From Thiobacillus sp. 0-1251 (GTDB lineage: Bacteria; Pseudomonadota; Gammaproteobacteria; Burkholderiales; Thiobacillaceae): DNA of 32,972 bases. The position numbers were made by a program, and so were the translations under genes. Below, piece after piece: positions 8,978 through 16,944 of the stretch. The number at the start of each line of letters is the position of its first letter. Position 1 is the first letter of the stretch. The DNA is taken from the NCBI GenBank assembly GCA_001899305.1, contig MKWL01000020.1, positions 196,108-229,079 on the forward strand, written 5' to 3'. The notes below the pieces were generated by a model. It made no database searches and was not told the DNA's origin. It was given only the letters and a program-made list of their open reading frames with translations.

Positions 8978-8978
8978 T

Positions 8979-9506
8979 TTATTCTCCCTGTGGTTGATGA
9001 ACGGCTGAGCCGGATGACAGCGTGACGGCTTGCTTGAATGGGGAATGCAGCACGCCGGCAAGGCGCCAGGTGGATGCGGCATCGGTCAGCTGGGCATGCC
9101 ATTTCCCGTCGGGCATGGCGGGAAGCGTGGCGCGATAGCGGCTGCCGCCGGCGTAGTGCAAGGTGAGCGTGTGATCCATGCCTTGGTGTGTGGGATGAGC
9201 CAGGGTAAGGGTCAATTGGCCGGGATAGGTCGTCAGATGGCCGGCCAACGTGAGCACCAGCGCACCATCCTCGCCTTTCACGGTGGCGGCGAGCGCCAGG
9301 GCACGTGCGGCGTCGTCGCGTTCCAGCGTCTGGTTGATGGCGAGTCCTTCCTTGTAGTAATCGCCCACCACCAGCCCGTCGGCGCTCTGGTAGGCGATCC
9401 ACACGGTAGTCAGCCCGGCGGCGACTGCGGTGGCGGGCAGGCTCATGAGGAACCAGGGCCAGGGTTCGCGATACCAGGGTTTGGCATGAAGGGCTGTATT
9501 CGTCAT
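8979..9506 (-). CDS. ccoH: FixH/CcoH family cbb3 oxidase assembly protein
   Basis: A 175-residue inner-membrane protein. The FixH signature is clear: PWYREPWPWFLMSLP at about 9-23, a single transmembrane helix at about 17-40, then DGLVVGDYYKEGLAINQTLER at about 43-63 and a periplasmic beta-rich domain. CcoH/FixH is required for assembly or stability of the cbb3 oxidase. It follows ccoG after a short gap and is one base from the next small gene, consistent with one operon. The symbol follows the ccoNOQP-GH naming; no catalytic residues are expected. Confidence 0.9.
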   Translation of the reverse strand: MTNTALHAKPWYREPWPWFLMSLPATAVAAGLTTVWIAYQSADGLVVGDYYKEGLAINQTLERDDAARALALAATVKGEDGALVLTLAGHLTTYPGQLTLTLAHPTHQGMDHTLTLHYAGGSRYRATLPAMPDGKWHAQLTDAASTWRLAGVLHSPFKQAVTLSSGSAVHQPQGE

Positions 9507-9524
9507 GGCGCCGTGCCTCGCAAT

Positions 9525-10940
9525 CTAACGGTTGAAGAACTTGGTGGCGACGTCCTGTCTGATGCGCGGGTCGTCGGTGGCTTGTATCGTGAACGTGATG
9601 GCGATCGAGCGACCCTTCAGTTCTTCGGGGTCGGCTGTCAGGCTGACGGGAATGTCGATGGTCTGCAAAGGCGCGGCCGCGATATCGCGCGTGGCGGCCG
9701 TGACCCGAAGATCTTCGATGCCATGTGCCTGGATCGTATAGCGGTGAGCCTGGCCGTCCTTGTTGATGATCTGCAGGCGATAGACGTTCTCGATCAAGCC
9801 GTCGTCGGTTTCCTTCGACAGCGCCACGCGATCGCGCACCACGCCGACATTGAGCGGCACCCGGGTGGCGAGGCTATAAAGGAACGCACCGGCGATCAGC
9901 GTCAGCAGCACGGTGTAAATGATGGTGCGCGGACGCAGGATGTGCCTGACGATGCCGGTGTCCGGGTATTTTCCTTTCACCACGTTTTCCGTCGTGTAGC
10001 GGATCAAGCCGCGCGGATAGCCCATCTTGTCCATGATCTGGTCGCAGCCGTCGATGCAGGCGGCGCAACCGATGCATTCATACTGCAGGCCATTGCGGAT
10101 GTCGATGCCGGTGGGGCAGACCTGCACGCAGACGTTGCAGTCGACGCAGGTGCCGAGGCCGGCCGCTTTGTAGTCGGCTTTCTTGCTCCGTGGGCCGCGT
10201 GGCTCGCCGAGGGAGTTGTCGTAGGTCACGGTCAGCGTGTCGGAGTCGAACATCACGCTCTGGAAGCGCGCGTACGGACACATGTATTTGCAGACCTGCT
10301 CGCGCATGAAACCGGCGTTGCCCCAGGTGGCAAAGGCGTAGAACAGGATCCAGAAGGTTTCCCACGGACCGAGGTTGGCTTGAATCGTCTCGGCCGCCAG
10401 CGTCTGGATCGGGGTGAAATACCCGACAAAGGTGAAGCCCGTCCACAGCGCGATCGCGAACCAGACAGCGTGCTTGAGTCCGCGCTTCTTCAGCTTGTTG
10501 GCGTTCCACGGCGACTGGTCGAGTTTTCTGCGGGCGAGATGGTCACCCTCCAGCCAGTTTTCCACCCACATGAAAATCTCGGTGTACACGGTCTGCGGGC
10601 AGGCGTAGCCGCACCACAGTCGGCCGGCCACCGCGGTAAACAGGAACAGCGAGAGCGCCGACAGGATCAACAGACCGGTGAGATAGACGAAATCCTGCGG
10701 CCAGAACACCAGGCCGAATATGTAGAACTTGCGCGCGGCCAGATCGAACAGCACCGCCTGCCGGTGGTCCCATTGCAGCCAGGGCATGCCGTAGTAGAGG
10801 GTCTGGGTCAGCAGTACCAGCGCGACACGCCAGTTGGCGAATACGCCATGTACTGCGCGCGGCTGGATCTTCTGCCGGATCGCATAGAGCTGCTGCTCGG
10901 TCGCTGCATCGGCGGAGGCGGGCTGCTTGTCGTTGGTCAC
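9525..10940 (-). CDS. ccoG: cbb3 oxidase accessory iron-sulfur protein CcoG (FixG/RdxA)
   Basis: A 471-residue membrane protein with two ferredoxin-type [4Fe-4S] motifs. It is implicated in copper reduction or handling for cbb3 oxidase maturation in this family. Several transmembrane helices lie in the N-terminal half, with the conserved CGYACPQTVYTEIFMWVE segment near residue 110. The iron-sulfur region has CVDCNVCVQVCPTGIDIRNG followed by CIGCAACIDGCDQIMDK at about 265-310. A further helix and an Ig-like periplasmic C-terminal domain follow. It lies between ccoP and ccoH; two hairpins and a heptamer repeat occupy the gap to ccoP. Confidence 0.95.
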   Translation of the reverse strand: MTNDKQPASADAATEQQLYAIRQKIQPRAVHGVFANWRVALVLLTQTLYYGMPWLQWDHRQAVLFDLAARKFYIFGLVFWPQDFVYLTGLLILSALSLFLFTAVAGRLWCGYACPQTVYTEIFMWVENWLEGDHLARRKLDQSPWNANKLKKRGLKHAVWFAIALWTGFTFVGYFTPIQTLAAETIQANLGPWETFWILFYAFATWGNAGFMREQVCKYMCPYARFQSVMFDSDTLTVTYDNSLGEPRGPRSKKADYKAAGLGTCVDCNVCVQVCPTGIDIRNGLQYECIGCAACIDGCDQIMDKMGYPRGLIRYTTENVVKGKYPDTGIVRHILRPRTIIYTVLLTLIAGAFLYSLATRVPLNVGVVRDRVALSKETDDGLIENVYRLQIINKDGQAHRYTIQAHGIEDLRVTAATRDIAAAPLQTIDIPVSLTADPEELKGRSIAITFTIQATDDPRIRQDVATKFFNR

Positions 10941-10961
10941 TGCGTTTGTCCGTGAAAGTCT

Positions 10962-11020
10962 GAGCCGCTTGAACGCACTGTAGGCAATACGCTCAAGCGG
11001 CTCGCCGGTTCTTTACCGGC
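10962..11020 (-). repeat. two consecutive hairpins in the ccoP-ccoG gap
   Basis: An 11-bp perfect inverted repeat, GAGCCGCTTGA (10962-10972) against 10993-11003, has a 20-base loop. Directly beside it is a 6-bp hairpin GCCGGT/ACCGGC (11004-11009 and 11015-11020) with a 5-base loop. Neither is followed by a U-run, so they look like mRNA processing, stabilising or partial attenuation structures between the oxidase structural genes and the accessory genes, not full terminators. The role is inferred. Confidence 0.5.
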
Positions 11021-11028
11021 AAGTACCG

Positions 11029-11049
11029 CTCACTACTCACCACTCACTT
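11029..11049 (-). repeat. heptamer tandem repeat at the ccoP stop codon (3 units)
   Basis: Read on the minus strand, three 7-base units AAGTGAG, TGGTGAG and TAGTGAG run in tandem. The TGA in the first unit is the ccoP stop codon. The same period-7 pattern occurs at three places in the pyruvate dehydrogenase operon. Confidence 0.6.
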
Positions 11050-11964
11050 CTGCTGCGACAACCCATACACATAGGCGGCCAGCAGGTGCAGCTTGGCTTC
11101 CTTGTTGGACGTGGTGCCGAGCGTCTGGGTCAGGGCAGGCATGACCCCGTTGCGTCCCTTGCTGATGGTCTCGATGATCGTGGCCTCGCTGCCGCCATAC
11201 AGCCATACCTTGTCGGTGAGATTGGGCGCGCCCAGCGCCTTCATGCCGGTGCCATCCGGCATGTGGCAGGCGGCGCAGTTCTCGGCAAATTTCGCTTTGC
11301 CTGCCTCGGCCAGAGCGGCATCGTGTTTGCGGCCCGACAGCGAGAGCACATAGTTGGCCACCTGCTTGACGCCTTGTGCACCGAGGATCGGTTCCCATGC
11401 CGGCATCACCCCGGCACGGCCGTTGGTGATGGTGGCCACGATGGTGTCGGGTTCGCCACCATAGAGCCAGTCGTTGTCGGTCAGGTTAGGGAAGCCCTTG
11501 GCACCCATTGCATCGGAGCCGTGGCACTGCGAGCAGTAGGTCAGGAACAGGTGCTTGCCGATGGCGCGCGCGTTCGGGTCGGCCGCCACGGTGGCGACAT
11601 CCTGCTTCATGAAGCCAGCATACATCGGCTGGAACTTGGCTTCGGCGGCTTTCACCTCGGCCTGGTATTCCCCTTTGGACGTCCAGCCCAACAAACCGGC
11701 GAAATTGCCCAGTCCCGGCCACAAGGCCAGGTAGCCCAGCCCGAAAATCATGGTGCCGTAGAACAGCCCCAGCCACCAGCGCGGCAGGGGGTTGTTGAGG
11801 TCCTGCAAGTCGCCGTCCCAGGTATGTTCCATGAGCTCGGCCTTCTCACCGGGCGCAAACTTGCGGGTGGTCTGCGATTTGAGAAATACCCAGGTACCGA
11901 GGATGCTCACCAGGGTCAGGACGCTGATGTAGATCGGCCAGAAGCCGCTTGTGAAATCGCTCAT
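11044..11964 (-). CDS. ccoP: cbb3-type cytochrome c oxidase subunit III (dihaem)
   Basis: A 306-residue inner-membrane dihaem cytochrome c that passes electrons to the CcoN catalytic subunit. There is an N-terminal helix (about residues 8-28), the CcoP signature HTWDGDLQDLNNPLPRWW at about 47-64, and a second helix at about 65-85. Two cytochrome c domains follow, with haem sites CSQCH and CAACH and downstream Met-containing segments VMPAW and VMPAL as likely axial-ligand regions. The length is typical. The start codon overlaps the ccoQ stop (ATGA), so the two are translationally coupled. Confidence 0.97.
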   Translation of the reverse strand: MSDFTSGFWPIYISVLTLVSILGTWVFLKSQTTRKFAPGEKAELMEHTWDGDLQDLNNPLPRWWLGLFYGTMIFGLGYLALWPGLGNFAGLLGWTSKGEYQAEVKAAEAKFQPMYAGFMKQDVATVAADPNARAIGKHLFLTYCSQCHGSDAMGAKGFPNLTDNDWLYGGEPDTIVATITNGRAGVMPAWEPILGAQGVKQVANYVLSLSGRKHDAALAEAGKAKFAENCAACHMPDGTGMKALGAPNLTDKVWLYGGSEATIIETISKGRNGVMPALTQTLGTTSNKEAKLHLLAAYVYGLSQQK

Positions 11965-12131
11965 TGCTTGTCTCCTTGTTTGGCGGGCAGGTCGTCGTCA
12001 TCCTCGAAAGGCAGTCTGGCGTCCTCTTCGAAGCGCTGCTTGTTGCGCGTGCTGAAGGCCCACCAGACGATGCCGATGAACACTACGATGAAGGCGACCG
12101 TAATGATGCCGCTGAGAGTTCCGCTGTCCAT
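11961..12131 (-). CDS. ccoQ: cbb3-type cytochrome c oxidase subunit CcoQ/FixQ
   Basis: A 56-residue single-helix protein. The helix is about residues 6-28, ending in WWAFSTRNKQRFEEDARLPF, the usual CcoQ pattern of a helix followed by a basic then acidic tail. It ends with a DDDDLP stretch. CcoQ stabilises the assembled cbb3 complex. The start at 12131 is chosen because the protein then has normal CcoQ length and an AGACAGG site is nearby. A longer in-frame reading to 12194 would run into ccoO. The stop overlaps the ccoP start by 4 bases. Confidence 0.92.
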   Translation of the reverse strand: MDSGTLSGIITVAFIVVFIGIVWWAFSTRNKQRFEEDARLPFEDDDDLPAKQGDKQ

Positions 12132-12138
12132 GCCTGTC

Positions 12139-12744
12139 TCAGTTCTTCGGGGCGTGGGTGCCGAGCACCTGCAGGTAGGCGATGACGGCATCAAGCTCGG
12201 TCTTGCCTTGGAGCGCCGCGGGTGCCTCGGCGATTTCCTGCTCGGTGTAGCCGTGGCCGACGATGTCCAGCGTGCGCATCTTGGCCTGGATACCGGTGTC
12301 CTTGAGCGGACGGTCCAGCCAGGGGTAGGCGGGCATGATGGATTCCGGTACCACGTCGCGCGGGTTCATCAGGTGCGCGACCTGCCAGGCGTCCGAATAA
12401 CGACCGCCGACACGTGCCAGGTCGGGACCGGTACGCTTGGAGCCCCACAGGAAGGGGCGGTCGTAGACATATTCGCCGGCGACCGAGTAGTGGCCGTAGC
12501 GCTCGGTCTCGGCGCGGAACGGACGGATCATCTGCGAATGGCAGCCGACGCAACCTTCGCGGATGTAGATGTCGCGCCCCATCAGCTGCAGCGCCGTGTA
12601 GGGCTTCAGACCTTCAACCGGTGTGGTGGTGGACGTCTGGAAGAACAGCGGCACGATCTGCACCAGGCCGCCGACGCTGACGATGAGGATGGTCAGCACG
12701 ATCAGCAGACCGAGGTTCTTTTCGATATTTTCATGCGAAATCAT
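12139..12744 (-). CDS. ccoO: cbb3-type cytochrome c oxidase subunit II (monohaem)
   Basis: A 201-residue monohaem cytochrome c anchored by one N-terminal helix (about residues 10-35). The haem site CVGCH sits in [15 protein letters not shown], followed by ETERYGHYS, both hallmark CcoO segments; [14 protein letters not shown] and a Met-containing region follow. The start at 12744 has an AGGAG site. A longer in-frame reading to 12792 overlaps the ccoN 3' end and is not favoured. It is the second gene of the oxidase operon, 13 bases after ccoN. Confidence 0.96.
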   Translation of the reverse strand: MISHENIEKNLGLLIVLTILIVSVGGLVQIVPLFFQTSTTTPVEGLKPYTALQLMGRDIYIREGCVGCHSQMIRPFRAETERYGHYSVAGEYVYDRPFLWGSKRTGPDLARVGGRYSDAWQVAHLMNPRDVVPESIMPAYPWLDRPLKDTGIQAKMRTLDIVGHGYTEQEIAEAPAALQGKTELDAVIAYLQVLGTHAPKN

Positions 12745-12757
12745 GTTCGGTCTCCTA

Positions 12758-14200
12758 TCAGGCGTGGACGGCTTGCGGGATGGGGGCGTCATTGACGACG
12801 CGTCCGGCTCGGACGGTCTGCCAGACGTTGTAGGCCATCATCAGCATGCCGCCGAAGAACAGCGCCCCACCGGCGAGACGGATGCCGTAGAACGGATGCA
12901 TGGTGGCGACCACCTGAGCGAAGCTGTAGGTCAGCGTGCCGTCGGGATTGGCTGCACGCCACATCAGGCCTTGCGCCACCCCGGCGATCCACATCGAGGC
13001 GATATACAGCACCACCCCGATGGTGGAGAACCAGAAATGCCATTCGATCAGCTTGGTGCTGTACATCGATTCGCGGCCGAACAGGCGCGGAATCAGGTAG
13101 TACATCGAACCGATGGTGATCATCGCCACCCAGCCCAGCGCGCCGGAGTGCACGTGGCCGATGGTCCATTCGGTGTAGTGGGAAAGTGCGTTGACGGTCT
13201 TGATCGACATCATCGGACCTTCGAAGGTCGACATGCCGTAGAACGACAGCGCGGTGACCATGAACTTCAGGATGGGGTCGGTGCGCAGCTTATGCCAGGC
13301 GCCGGACAGCGTCATGATGCCGTTCATCATGCCGCCCCAGCTCGGAGCCAGCAGCATCAGCGAGAACACCATGCCGAGCGACTGTGCCCAGTCGGGCAGC
13401 GCGGTGTACTGCAGGTGGTGCGGGCCGGCCCACATGTAGATGAAGTTGAGCGACCAGAAGTGTACGACCGACAGGCGGTAGGAATAGATCGGGCGACCGG
13501 CCTGCTTGGGAATGAAGTAGTACATCATGCCGAGGAAGGCGGTGGTGAGGAAGAAGCCCACCGCGTTATGGCCGTACCACCACTGCACCATCGCGTCCTG
13601 CACGCCGGCGTAGGCGGAGTAGGACTTGTACCAGGCGCTCGTGCTGCCGCCGAGGATCCAGGGTAGTTCGGCGCTGTTGACGAGATGCAGCAGCGCGATC
13701 ACCAGGATGTAGGCCCCGAAGAACCAGTTCGACACGTAGATGTGCTTGGTCTTGCGCTTGATGATGGTGCCGAAGAACACCAGTGCGTAGGAAACCCACA
13801 CCACCGTGATCAGTAGATCGATCGGCCATTCGAGTTCGGCGTATTCCTTCGAAGTGGTGATGCCGAGCGGCAGCGTGACGGCTGCCAGCACGATCACGGC
13901 CGTCCATCCCCAGAACGTGAACTCGGCCAGCTTCTCTGCCCACAGCCTAACCTGGCAGGTGCGCTGCACGATGTAGTACGACACCGCAAACATCGCGGAG
14001 CCGCCGAAGGCGAAGATCACCGCATTGGTATGCAGCGGCCTGAGACGGCCATATGACAGCCATTCGATGCCAAAGGTCAGGTCCGGCCAGATCAGTTGCG
14101 AGGCCAGGATGAGCCCGACCAGCATACCGACGATCCCCCACACCACCGTCATGATGGCGAACTGGCGGACGACCTTATAGTTGTAGGTTGTCGCTTCCAT
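12758..14200 (-). CDS. ccoN: cbb3-type cytochrome c oxidase catalytic subunit I
   Basis: A 480-residue, roughly 12-helix subunit carrying low-spin haem b and the haem b3-CuB centre where oxygen is reduced. Conserved segments include [18 protein letters not shown] (haem-ligand His), [19 protein letters not shown] (CuB-ligand His), the [15 protein letters not shown] loop with paired His, and [13 protein letters not shown]. It opens the operon ccoN-O-Q-P, with a GGGAG site before the start and a good sigma-70 promoter upstream (14271-14298). cbb3 oxidases have very high oxygen affinity, which fits a micro-oxic or facultative lifestyle. Confidence 0.98.
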   Translation of the reverse strand: MEATTYNYKVVRQFAIMTVVWGIVGMLVGLILASQLIWPDLTFGIEWLSYGRLRPLHTNAVIFAFGGSAMFAVSYYIVQRTCQVRLWAEKLAEFTFWGWTAVIVLAAVTLPLGITTSKEYAELEWPIDLLITVVWVSYALVFFGTIIKRKTKHIYVSNWFFGAYILVIALLHLVNSAELPWILGGSTSAWYKSYSAYAGVQDAMVQWWYGHNAVGFFLTTAFLGMMYYFIPKQAGRPIYSYRLSVVHFWSLNFIYMWAGPHHLQYTALPDWAQSLGMVFSLMLLAPSWGGMMNGIMTLSGAWHKLRTDPILKFMVTALSFYGMSTFEGPMMSIKTVNALSHYTEWTIGHVHSGALGWVAMITIGSMYYLIPRLFGRESMYSTKLIEWHFWFSTIGVVLYIASMWIAGVAQGLMWRAANPDGTLTYSFAQVVATMHPFYGIRLAGGALFFGGMLMMAYNVWQTVRAGRVVNDAPIPQAVHA

Positions 14201-14234
14201 ACACGTCTCCCGTGATTGATGACTTGATTAGTAC

Positions 14235-14261
14235 ATGCGAATTTAATGACATGTTTCGCAT
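14235..14261. promoter_or_regulatory. inverted repeat in the ccoN leader
   Basis: ATGCGAA (14235-14241) pairs with TTCGCAT (14255-14261) around a 13-base AT-rich spacer. It lies between the predicted ccoN promoter and the ccoN start, so it could be an operator or a leader hairpin. It does not match the FNR/ANR box. The protein that would bind it is unknown. Confidence 0.35.
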
Positions 14262-14270
14262 ATGAAGATA

Positions 14271-14298
14271 AATATATCTATTTATTATGGTGTGTCAA
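14271..14298 (-). promoter_or_regulatory. sigma-70 promoter of the cco operon
   Basis: On the minus strand a perfect TTGACA (14298-14293) is followed after 16 bases by TATATT (14276-14271, 5/6 match). The spacer and surroundings are AT-rich. Transcription would start near 14264, giving a leader of about 64 bases with a GGGAG ribosome-binding site. No clear FNR box overlaps it. Confidence 0.6.
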
Positions 14299-14419
14299 GT
14301 TGTCGCACCCGGCGCTGGCGGATCGGCCGGCCAAGTGTTGTTTCGTTGCGAATAAAGCGCATCCCTGTTTTTTTATGCCAAATTTGGATTCGGTATAGAT
14401 CAGATCTTGTGCAATTGAT

Positions 14420-15073
14420 ATGCATCCGTTTTCCAGACCGACAGGCACCCGCATCTGCGTCATCCGCCATGGCGAAACCGGATGGAACGTGGAGAAGCGC
14501 ATCCAGGGCCACACCGACATTCCGCTCAACGAGACCGGGCGGGCGCAAGCGCTGGCGATGGCATTCAACGCGGCGCACCATCGATTCGGCGCGATCTACA
14601 GCAGCGATCTGACGCGGGCGCTGGAAACGGCACGGGTGCTGGCCCAGCGCGAGGAGATGGAGGTGAAATACCTGCCGCAACTGCGCGAACGGCATTTCGG
14701 GTTGTTTCAGGGGCTCACGGCGGCAGAGGGCGCCGAACGGTATCCGAAGGCCTATGCGCACTATGTGGCGCGCGATCTCGACTACGATTTCGGGACGGGT
14801 GAGTCGCTGCGCAGCTTTGCCGGACGGGTGGGCGAGGCGATCGACTGGCTGGTGCGGCATCACGGCGGCCAGACGATCGCCGCGGTCAGCCATAGCGGCG
14901 TGCTCGATGTGATCTACCGCAAGGCTACCGGCCGCCCGCTGCACACGCCGCGTGATTTCACGATCCCCAACTGCGCGCTCAATTGGTTTCATTTCGACGG
15001 GCAGGGTTGGCATCTGGAGGCCTGGGGCGACCGCCATCATCTGCACGACGTGCTGACGGAACCGCCCGAATGA
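14420..15073 (+). CDS. histidine phosphatase family protein (GpmB/CobC-like)
   Basis: A 217-residue cytoplasmic phosphatase of the phosphoglycerate-mutase superfamily. The phosphohistidine motif is IRHGETGWN (His about residue 17), with YSSDLTRALETA around 61-72 and the second catalytic His in AAVSHSGVLD. This family includes cofactor-independent-named GpmB, alpha-ribazole phosphatase and broad phosphatases; the sequence does not settle which. It diverges from ccoN across about 220 bases. Its stop overlaps the next gene's start (ATGA), so two superfamily members are translationally coupled. Confidence 0.88.
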   Translation: MHPFSRPTGTRICVIRHGETGWNVEKRIQGHTDIPLNETGRAQALAMAFNAAHHRFGAIYSSDLTRALETARVLAQREEMEVKYLPQLRERHFGLFQGLTAAEGAERYPKAYAHYVARDLDYDFGTGESLRSFAGRVGEAIDWLVRHHGGQTIAAVSHSGVLDVIYRKATGRPLHTPRDFTIPNCALNWFHFDGQGWHLEAWGDRHHLHDVLTEPPE

Positions 15074-15792
15074 ACGCGCCGGTCCACTGGATGGTGCTGT
15101 TTCGCCACGGCCACAGCGAATGGAACCTGTCTGATCGCTTCACCGGCTGGGCCGATATTCCGCTGACCGAAACCGGCCTGGCCGAGGCGGCCGCGGCGGG
15201 GCGACAGCTGGCGCAGGCGGGTTACGCCTTCGACGAGGTGCATGGTTCGGTATTGCAGCGCACCCGCCAGACCGCCGCCGCGCTGCTGGCAGCGATGGGC
15301 ACGCCCGGGGTGCCGTTGTTCACGACCTGGCGCCTCAACGAGCGGCATTACGGCGCGCTGCAGGGCATGAACAAGCGCGAGATCTTCGCCACCTGGGGCG
15401 AGGCGGCATCGCGCCGCTGGTGGCGCGGCTATTTCGAACCGCCGCCGCCGCTGTCGCGCGACGACCCGCGCCATCCGCGCTTCGATCCGCTGTATGCCGC
15501 GCTTACCCCCGACGAATTGCCAGCCAGCGAGAGCCTGCGCGATTGCCAGCAGCGCATGCTGCCGTACTGGAACGACGTGCTGGTGCCGCGTTTGCGTGCG
15601 GGGCGGCGCCTGCTGGTGGTGAGCCACGGCAATACGCTGCGTGGGCTGGTGATGCATCTGGATGCGCTGGATGCGGTGACGATGGAGCAGGTGGAGATCC
15701 CGTCCGGGGTGCCGCTGGTATACCGCTTTGACGCGGCGGGTAACGTGCTCGGGCGCGAGTGGCTGGCGTTGCCTGCGTCAACGCCGTCGTGA
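15070..15792 (+). CDS. gpmA: 2,3-bisphosphoglycerate-dependent phosphoglycerate mutase
   Basis: A 240-residue glycolytic/gluconeogenic enzyme interconverting 3- and 2-phosphoglycerate. GpmA-specific segments are present: RFTGWADIPLTETG, WRLNERHYGALQGMNK, the PPPPLSRDDPRHP loop, LPASESLRDCQQRMLPYWN, and the second catalytic His in VVSHGNTLRGL, ending with the IPSGVPLVYRFD motif. Oddity: the phosphohistidine motif reads RHGHSEWN, with His where most GpmA have Glu (RHGES). The C-terminus is shorter than in E. coli. It begins inside the stop of the preceding phosphatase gene and ends one base before the convergent ald stop. Confidence 0.93.
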   Translation: MNAPVHWMVLFRHGHSEWNLSDRFTGWADIPLTETGLAEAAAAGRQLAQAGYAFDEVHGSVLQRTRQTAAALLAAMGTPGVPLFTTWRLNERHYGALQGMNKREIFATWGEAASRRWWRGYFEPPPPLSRDDPRHPRFDPLYAALTPDELPASESLRDCQQRMLPYWNDVLVPRLRAGRRLLVVSHGNTLRGLVMHLDALDAVTMEQVEIPSGVPLVYRFDAAGNVLGREWLALPASTPS

Positions 15793-15793
15793 T

Positions 15794-16876
15794 TCAGCCC
15801 AGTCCCAGATCCTGGGCCAGCCCGGCGTGCATGATTTGGCCAGCGTGCACGTGCAGCCCGGCCTTCAGTCCGGCATCCGTATCCAGTGCGGCGAGGCCCT
15901 GTGCAGCCAGTGCCTGGACGTAGGGCAGGGTGGCATGGGTGAGCGCGTCGGTGGCGGTGCGCGCCACCGCGCCGGGCATGTTGGTGACGCAATAATGGAC
16001 GACGCCTTCGGCCACGAAGAACGGCGCACTGTGGGTGGTGGGGCGCGAAGTCTCGGCAATGCCGCCCTGGTCGATGGCGACATCCACCAGTACGGAGCCG
16101 GATGGCATCTGCTTCAATAATTCCCGGCTGATCAGCCGCGGCGCATGACGTCCCGGGATCTGGGCGGCACCGATGACGATGTCGGCCTGTGCAAGAAACG
16201 CCGCAATCGCCTCGGGCGAGGAAAAGCGCGAGGCCACCCGAGCACCGAACAGCGTTTCGGCATGCGCGAGCCTGTCGGCCTGGCGGTCGATCAGCGTGAC
16301 CTGAGCGCCCAGCCCAACGGCCATGCGCGCGGCGCTCATGCCGACCGCGCCGGCGCCGATGATGAGCACATGGGCGGGCGGTACCCCGGGCATGCCGCTG
16401 ATCAGCTTGCCATTGCCGCCGTGGGAAGTGTGCAGGCCCAGCGCACCCATCTGCGGCGCGAGCCGTCCGGCAATGTCCGACATCGGTTGCAGGAGCGGCA
16501 GGCCGCCAGCGGGGTTGCTCACGGTTTCATAGGCAATCGCCGTCACGCCGCGCGCCATCAGCTCTCGCGCCAGTTCCGGCGCGGCCGCCAGGTGCAGATA
16601 GCAGAACAGCAACTGGCCTGCGCGCAACAGCGCCACTTCGTCCGTTTGCGGTTCCTTCACTTTCACCACCAGGTCGGCGGCATAGACTTCGGCCGCAGTG
16701 TCAGTGATGACCGCGCCGGCGGCACGGTAGGCATCGTCGTCGAATCCCACGGTGGCGCCGGCACGCGTCTCGACGCTCACCCGGTGCCCGGCCTGGGCCA
16801 GTACCCGTACCCCCTCGGGCGTGAGCGCCACCCGGTATTCGTGGTTCTTGATTTCCTTGGGAATGCCGATGTGCAT
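15794..16876 (-). CDS. ald: alanine dehydrogenase
   Basis: A 360-residue cytoplasmic enzyme that oxidatively deaminates L-alanine to pyruvate and ammonia with NAD+, or runs in reverse. The N-terminus MHIGIPKEIKNHEYRVALTP is classic for Ald/transhydrogenase-like proteins. The catalytic Lys lies in VVKVKEP (about 75) and the catalytic His in CYLHLAAAPEL (about 96). The Rossmann fold carries IIGAGAVGMSAARMAVGLGA at about 170-190. The length is close to the usual 370. It may link ammonia assimilation to the pyruvate pool. It faces gpmA tail-to-tail with a single base between stops. Confidence 0.95.
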   Translation of the reverse strand: MHIGIPKEIKNHEYRVALTPEGVRVLAQAGHRVSVETRAGATVGFDDDAYRAAGAVITDTAAEVYAADLVVKVKEPQTDEVALLRAGQLLFCYLHLAAAPELARELMARGVTAIAYETVSNPAGGLPLLQPMSDIAGRLAPQMGALGLHTSHGGNGKLISGMPGVPPAHVLIIGAGAVGMSAARMAVGLGAQVTLIDRQADRLAHAETLFGARVASRFSSPEAIAAFLAQADIVIGAAQIPGRHAPRLISRELLKQMPSGSVLVDVAIDQGGIAETSRPTTHSAPFFVAEGVVHYCVTNMPGAVARTATDALTHATLPYVQALAAQGLAALDTDAGLKAGLHVHAGQIMHAGLAQDLGLG

Positions 16877-16944
16877 GGCGAGCCTCGTGCGGGATGGATA
16901 ATCTGCAGCATAGTCAAAGCCACACCGCGCCAGAAGTGCCGGCT

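Noticed and set aside
9030-10955. 641-codon open frame on plus across ccoG and ccoH
   Set aside because: It lies antisense to clear ccoG/ccoH genes; the translated sequence is rich in Gly, His, Arg and Gln with no recognisable domain, as expected for a high-GC shadow frame.
11086-12795. 569-codon open frame on plus across ccoP, ccoQ and ccoO
   Set aside because: Antisense to three well-supported oxidase subunits and of shadow-like composition.
14223-14237. FNR-like TTGAT half-site near ccoN
   Set aside because: The second half (ATCAA) is absent at the right spacing, and the site lies downstream of the predicted transcription start.
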